Shown here piece by piece: positions 12,920-17,139 of a stretch of 17,139 nucleotides of DNA. Under the pieces are notes generated by a model. It made no database searches, was not told the DNA's origin, and worked only from the letters and a program-made list of their open reading frames with translations. A program made the position numbers and the translations under genes. The stretch covers positions 1 through 17,139 of the forward strand of contig DASVQH010000433.1 in NCBI GenBank assembly GCA_036389195.1. Direction: 5' to 3'. This DNA is from JACCYI01 sp036389195. Lineage in GTDB: Bacteria > Actinomycetota > Thermoleophilia > Solirubrobacterales > Solirubrobacteraceae. How positions within the stretch are numbered: the first letter of the stretch is position 1; the number at the start of each line of letters is the position of its first letter.

Positions 12920-14449
12920 ATGCCCGAAGTCCGCCGGATCATCACCGCCATCGCCGTCGTCGCCGCTGCTGCCGGCGCCGTCGCACCGGCCGCCCAGGCG
13001 GCCGCCACGCTGACGGTCTCGCCCGCCACCGCGCCGCCCGGCACGCCGGTCCGCGCGACCGGCGCGGGCTTCGCACCCGGTCAGCGCATCGACGTCGCGG
13101 TCGACCGCACCGCCGCCCAGTACGCGGTCACGTCGGTGACCGGCACGTTCACCGTCGCGCTCCCGCTGCCCGCCTCGATCCGGCCCGGCAGCCACCAGGT
13201 CACCGCGGCGAGCCCGACCGGCGACGCCGCGGGCCGCGCCTTCACCGTCTCCACGCCGTGGGCCCAGCGCGGGTTCGACGGCCGCCAGCAGAGCTTCAAC
13301 CCGTACGAGAACCAGCTCACCGCAGCCCGGGTCGCCGACCTCGACGAGGCCTGGGTCGCCGACACGGGCACGCACTCGCCGCTCGGCCAGGCCGTGGCGG
13401 CCGGCGGACGGGTGTTCATCGCTGCCGGCAGCGGCAAGCTGTTCGCCTACAGGGCGGCGTGCGGGACCGGTGGGGCGGACTGCCGGCCCCTCTGGACCGC
13501 CCAGCTGCCGCACGCCACCAACGCCGCGGCGGCGCCGATCGTCTCCGGCGCGGTGGTGTTCATGGCCACCGCCGACGGCGACATCTGGGGGTACCGGACC
13601 AGCTGCCGCACCGACGGCGGCGCGTGCACCCCGGTCTACAAGGCGCGCGCCGGCGGCGCCATCGTCGGCGGCCCGACGCTCGCGGGCACGCGGCTCTACG
13701 TCGGCTCGGGCGACGGGCGGGTCTCGGCCTTCCCGGTCAGCTGCTCGGCGATGCCCTGCGCGCCGGTCTGGAGCACCGAGGTGGACGGCCCGGTCTGGAC
13801 GCAGCCGAGCGTGGTCAACGGCGTCGTCTACGCCGGCACCCGCGCCGGCACGCTGTACGCCTTCAGCACGGCCGACTGCGCCGACGGCGACTGCGGCCCG
13901 CTGATGACGGGCAGCTCCGGCACCGGCGGCCTGGCCGGCACGCTGCCCGTCGCCAACGGGCGCGTCTTCACCTCCGGCGGCCGCATCGCCGCGTTCTCGA
14001 CCGCCTGCCGCCGGATGGACTGCGCGCCGGTGTGGACCGCCGCGGACCGGACCACCCCGCTGGGCGGCCTGACCACGGCCGCCAACGGCGTGTTCTGGGC
14101 GAACGGCGAGGGCGGGGTGGGCCGCGCGGGCCAGAGCTGCGCCAAGGACGGCAGCGCCTGCCCGATCACGCGCTTCAACCAGTCCGTCGGCGGCTACCAG
14201 ACGGCGCTCACCACGGTCGCCGCCGACGTCCTCTACGCCGTGGACACCGCCGGCCGGCTCTCCGCCTACTCGCCGACCTGCCAGCCCGGCAGCGGGCTGT
14301 GCCCGGCCCTGTGGACGCAGACGGCGGCCGACGGCGGGTTCTTCTACTCCACCCCGGTCGTCTCCGACGGCACGCTCTACGCCGGCACGCAGGAGGGCCG
14401 GCTGCACGCCTACACGATCGCCGGCGTCGCCGCCGGGACGACCCCGTAG
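12920..14449 (+). CDS. Exported PQQ-type beta-propeller protein with paired cysteines
   Basis: 509 residues. A signal peptide (1-28: EVRRIITAIAVVAAAAGAVA, then APAAQAAA) points to export. Residues 30-112 form an Ig/IPT-like beta domain (TLTVSPATAPPGTPV; GAGFAPGQ). From about 115 a PQQ-like propeller follows with the usual entry GFDGRQQSFNPYENQLT, then repeated blades of the type GRVFIAAGSGKLFAY, TRLYVGSGDGRVSAF, GVVYAGTRAGTLYAF and GTLYAGTQEGRLHAY. Nearly every blade ends with a short loop holding two cysteines before PVW or PLW: 181/188, 229/236, 275/280, 320/325, 363/368, 407/414, 454/461. All 14 cysteines are in such pairs, suggesting a disulfide per blade. Catalytic or calcium ligands of quinoprotein dehydrogenases are not evident, so a binding or scaffold role is more likely than enzymatic. 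It has its own ribosome binding site and is probably transcribed alone. Confidence 0.88.
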   Translation: MPEVRRIITAIAVVAAAAGAVAPAAQAAATLTVSPATAPPGTPVRATGAGFAPGQRIDVAVDRTAAQYAVTSVTGTFTVALPLPASIRPGSHQVTAASPTGDAAGRAFTVSTPWAQRGFDGRQQSFNPYENQLTAARVADLDEAWVADTGTHSPLGQAVAAGGRVFIAAGSGKLFAYRAACGTGGADCRPLWTAQLPHATNAAAAPIVSGAVVFMATADGDIWGYRTSCRTDGGACTPVYKARAGGAIVGGPTLAGTRLYVGSGDGRVSAFPVSCSAMPCAPVWSTEVDGPVWTQPSVVNGVVYAGTRAGTLYAFSTADCADGDCGPLMTGSSGTGGLAGTLPVANGRVFTSGGRIAAFSTACRRMDCAPVWTAADRTTPLGGLTTAANGVFWANGEGGVGRAGQSCAKDGSACPITRFNQSVGGYQTALTTVAADVLYAVDTAGRLSAYSPTCQPGSGLCPALWTQTAADGGFFYSTPVVSDGTLYAGTQEGRLHAYTIAGVAAGTTP

Positions 14450-14455
14450 TCCGGT

Positions 14456-14480
14456 GGCCGGCGCCTGAGAGGATCCGGCC
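14456..14480 (+). promoter_or_regulatory. Ribosome binding site within a hairpin loop before the LAL regulator
   Basis: GGCCGG (14456-14461) and CCGGCC (14475-14480) can pair, with AGAGGA (14468-14473), the Shine-Dalgarno, in the 13-base loop and the right arm touching the ATG at 14481. The ribosome binding site has a 7-base spacing. The hairpin could modulate translation or be chance. Confidence 0.4.
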
Positions 14481-17139
14481 ATGAGCCTCAGCCTCGTCAG
14501 CCCGGTCCTGATCGGCCGCCTCCAGGAGCTCTCCGTGCTCCTGGAGGCGCTGGCGCGCGCCGAGGCGGGGGAGCCGGCGACGGTCGTGGTGGCCGGCGAG
14601 GCCGGGGTGGGCAAGAGCCGGCTCGTCGCGCAGGCGGCCGAGGGCGCCCGGGAGGCGGGCGCCCGGGTGCTGACCGGCGGCTGCGTCGAGCTCGGCGGGG
14701 ACGGGATCCCGTTCGCCCCGCTGGTCGCCGCGCTGCGCCAGCTCGCGCGCACGGAGTCGCCGGCCGAGCTCGACGCGCTCCTCGGTCCCGCCCGGCGCTC
14801 GCTCGCCCGGCTGCTGCCGGAGCTCGACCCCGAGGCGGCGATGGGCAGCGGCGGAGACGGGCGGACCTCGCAGCTGTTGGAGTTCGTCCTCGCGGTGGTC
14901 GAGCGGCTCGCCGCCGACCGCCCGCTGATGCTGGTGATCGAGGACCTGCACTGGGCCGACCAGTCGACCCTCGAGCTGGTGGCCTTCCTCGTGCGCGCGC
15001 TGCACGGCGCGCGCGTCGTGCTCGTCCTCACCTACCGCTCCGACGAGCTGCACCGCGCCCACCCGCTCCGGCCGCTGGTGCGCGGCTGGGACCGGGTGCG
15101 GTCCGTCGAGCGCGTGGCGCTGGAGCGCTTCACGCCGGAGGAGGTCGGCGCCCAGCTCGCCTCGATCGTCGGCGAGCCGCCGGGCCAGGACACCGTCGAG
15201 TCGGTCTTCGAGCGCTCGGAGGGCAACGCGTTCCTGGTCGAGGAGATCTTCGGGGCCGTGCGCGCCGGCGCGGACCCCTACGACCTGCCGCCGTCCCTGC
15301 GCGACGTGCTCCTGACGCGCGCCGAGCAGCTCTCCGACGCCGGCCAGCGGATCCTGCGCATGGCCGCGGTCGGCGGGCGGTCGGTGCCCGAGCGGCTGCT
15401 GGCCGCGGTGGCCGGCCTCCCCGAGGCGGCGCTCCACGACGCGCTGCGCGAGGTGGTCGACCACCAGCTGCTGGTGGTGGACGACGCGGGTCGCGGCTAC
15501 GCGTTCCGCCACGCCTTGGCGCGCGACGCGGTCTACGAGGAGATGCTCCCGGGCGAGCGCGTCCGGCTGCACACGGCCTACGGCGAGGCGCTCGACGCCG
15601 ATCCGTCGCTCGCCGGCGAGGAGACGTCCGTCGCCGCGACGGTCGCGCACCACTGGTCGGCGGCGCACGACCTCCCGCGCGCGCTGCGAGCCTCCGTCCA
15701 GGCGGCGCGGCAGGCGGCCGCCTACGCGCCCGCGGAAGCCCAGCGCCACTTGGAGCGCGCGCTGGAGCTGTGGCCGCGCGTGCCCGACGCCGACGCGCTC
15801 GCCGGGATGGACCAGGTCGAGGCCGCCGGGCTGGCGGTCGACGCGGCCTGGCGCGCGGGCAACATCGAGCGCTCGATCTCGCTGGCCGGCGAGGCGCTGG
15901 CGACGCTGGCGCCGGAGGCGCCGGCCGAGCGCCGCGCCCTGCTGCTCACGCGGAAGGGGCGCAGCCTGCGCGACATCGGCGGAGACGCGCTCGCGCCGCT
16001 GCGCGAGGCCGAGGCGCTGCTGCCGGCCGACCCGCCGAGCCGCGCGCTGGCGGTCGTCCTGGAGTCCCTCGCCACCACGCTGTTCCGCCAGATGCGCATC
16101 GAGCAGGCGCTCGCGACGGCGCGGCGGGCCGTCACGGTCGCGCGAGCGGTCGGCGCGGCGTCGGAGGAGGCGTCGGGGCTGCTCACGATGGGCATCTCGC
16201 TCGCCTACGAGGGGGACGCGGAGCAGGGCCTGCCGCTGGCCCGCGAGGGGCTGGAGAAGGCGCAGGCGATCGGCGACTTCGACTCCGAGCTGCGCGGCTA
16301 CATCAACCTCTCGGACGCCTGCGAGATGCTCGGACGCCACGAGGAGGCCGCCGCCGTCGCGCGCGCCGGGATCGCGCGGGCCGACGGCGTCGGGATGGCC
16401 CGGACCGCCGGGGCGTTCCTGCTCGGCAACGCCGCCGAGCCGCTGGTGCGCCTCGGCCGCTGGGAGGAGGCGCGCGCGGTGATCGACGCGGCGCTGGAGC
16501 GCCACCCGTCCACGGTCTCGGCGGCGTCGCTGCTCGAGCTGCGCGGCGAGCTGCTCGCCTGGCGCGGCGAGCACGACGCCGCGGCCGCCGACGCGCGCGC
16601 CGCCCGCCGCCTGCTGGGCGAGGCGATGGAGACGCAGTTCCTGCAGCCGCTCGCGCTGATCGAGGCGGAGGTCGCCCGCGGGCGCGGCGACCTCAACGCG
16701 GCAGCCGACGCCATCGCCGCGGGCCTCCGGGACGCCGAGGACGATCGCAGCGCGCGCTACGCCTGGCCGCTCGTGTGGCAGGGGCTGCGCGTCGCCGGCG
16801 AGCTGGCGCGCCAGGGTCGGGACGCCCGCGCGGCGCCGCTGCGCGCGCTGGCCGGACGGCTGGCCACGGTGTCGCCCGCGGACCGTGCCTACGCGGCGCT
16901 GGCCGCCGCCGAGGCGGCCGCCCTGGACGGCGACGACGGCGGGTGGGCGCCCGCGGTCGCGGCGTGGCGTGAGGCGGACGAGGCGCACCCGCTCGCCTAC
17001 GCGCTCCTGCGCGCCGGTGACGCGGCGCTGCGCGCCGCCGACCGGGCGGCGGCGTCCGGCGCGCTCGACGAGGCCGCGGCCCTGGCCCGGGCACTGGGCG
17101 CCGCGCCGCTGCAGGTGGCGGTCGGCGCGCTGGCGCGGC
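14481..17139 (+). CDS. AAA ATPase/TPR regulator, LuxR/MalT-like (LAL type), cut by right edge
   Basis: 886 codons are visible with no stop. The N-terminal ATPase (about 10-300) has the entry LIGRLQEL, Walker A AGEAGVGKSRL (38-48), Walker B LVIEDLHWAD (151-160) and VLTYRSDEL (182-190) after the sensor strand, then SEGNAFLVEEI and the winged region RHALARDAVYEEMLP typical of these STAND-like regulators. From about 400 on, the protein is alpha-helical with alternating Ala/Leu/Glu/Arg pairs (RHLERALELW; LATARRAVTVARAVG; RLGRWEEARAVIDAAL), consistent with TPR-type repeats used for ligand or partner sensing. In the family a LuxR helix-turn-helix usually sits at the C-terminus, which would be outside the window; its presence is not shown. 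It starts 31 bases after the propeller gene stop, with its own AGAGGA site. Target genes are unknown. Confidence 0.85.
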   Translation, partial: MSLSLVSPVLIGRLQELSVLLEALARAEAGEPATVVVAGEAGVGKSRLVAQAAEGAREAGARVLTGGCVELGGDGIPFAPLVAALRQLARTESPAELDALLGPARRSLARLLPELDPEAAMGSGGDGRTSQLLEFVLAVVERLAADRPLMLVIEDLHWADQSTLELVAFLVRALHGARVVLVLTYRSDELHRAHPLRPLVRGWDRVRSVERVALERFTPEEVGAQLASIVGEPPGQDTVESVFERSEGNAFLVEEIFGAVRAGADPYDLPPSLRDVLLTRAEQLSDAGQRILRMAAVGGRSVPERLLAAVAGLPEAALHDALREVVDHQLLVVDDAGRGYAFRHALARDAVYEEMLPGERVRLHTAYGEALDADPSLAGEETSVAATVAHHWSAAHDLPRALRASVQAARQAAAYAPAEAQRHLERALELWPRVPDADALAGMDQVEAAGLAVDAAWRAGNIERSISLAGEALATLAPEAPAERRALLLTRKGRSLRDIGGDALAPLREAEALLPADPPSRALAVVLESLATTLFRQMRIEQALATARRAVTVARAVGAASEEASGLLTMGISLAYEGDAEQGLPLAREGLEKAQAIGDFDSELRGYINLSDACEMLGRHEEAAAVARAGIARADGVGMARTAGAFLLGNAAEPLVRLGRWEEARAVIDAALERHPSTVSAASLLELRGELLAWRGEHDAAAADARAARRLLGEAMETQFLQPLALIEAEVARGRGDLNAAADAIAAGLRDAEDDRSARYAWPLVWQGLRVAGELARQGRDARAAPLRALAGRLATVSPADRAYAALAAAEAAALDGDDGGWAPAVAAWREADEAHPLAYALLRAGDAALRAADRAAASGALDEAAALARALGAAPLQVAVGALAR

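Noticed and set aside
12893..16988. Long minus-strand open frames (712 and 926 residues) opposite the propeller and LAL regulator genes
   Set aside because: Low-complexity Arg/Ala/Gly/Asp composition and no domains; the plus strand has full-length motif-supported genes.

Overview
The window is very GC-rich (third codon positions are almost all G or C) and encodes a high-GC actinobacterial repertoire. Large exported proteins end in a glycine-rich linker followed by an arginine-rich C-terminal domain. Together with a PucR-type regulator and the gene style, this suggests the class Thermoleophilia (Solirubrobacterales, Conexibacter-like). That placement is inference from protein style; no rRNA or other marker gene is present.

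Layout. (1) 1-628, minus: 5' part of a PucR-family regulator, running off the left edge and divergent from argF. (2) 627-3522, plus: ornithine carbamoyltransferase (argF), a small coiled-coil/helical protein, and a TRAM-domain RNA uracil-C5 methyltransferase of the RumA/RlmD type that lacks the usual iron-sulfur cysteines. (3) 3535-4281 and 4322-5866, minus: a double-domain GNAT acetyltransferase downstream of a secreted alpha/beta hydrolase. (4) 5867-6166: a 300-base gene-free stretch with three copies of a short repeat that can fold into strong hairpins. (5) 6167-6988, minus: a second, non-secreted alpha/beta hydrolase (lipase-like) whose 5' end carries a G-quadruplex motif on the plus strand. 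(6) 6989-7168: an AT-richer divergent promoter region with a bipartite inverted repeat. (7) 7169-11827, plus: a 1552-residue exported subtilase-like protein with a degenerate active site, FG-GAP/VCBS-type repeats, a fibronectin-like segment, a Gly-rich linker and a basic C-terminal domain. (8) 11855-12793, plus: a zinc-free quinone oxidoreductase-like MDR protein. (9) 12920-14449, plus: an exported PQQ-type beta-propeller with seven cysteine pairs. (10) 14481 to the right edge, plus: a large AAA/TPR regulator of the LuxR/MalT (LAL) type, cut by the window.

How they fit together. The ordinary part is arginine biosynthesis, RNA modification and an oxidoreductase. The unusual part is a set of exported, repeat-rich proteins (secreted hydrolase, pseudo-subtilase/propeller, PQQ-like propeller) that look like cell-surface or extracellular proteins. 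I see no phage, transposon, CRISPR, tRNA or rRNA. I do not see a clear multi-gene novel system. The most interesting items are the subtilase-like protein that has lost its Ser and oxyanion Asn, the intergenic repeat cluster, and a recurring geometry of a -10-like hexamer exactly 7 bases before a start codon, which suggests leaderless transcription.
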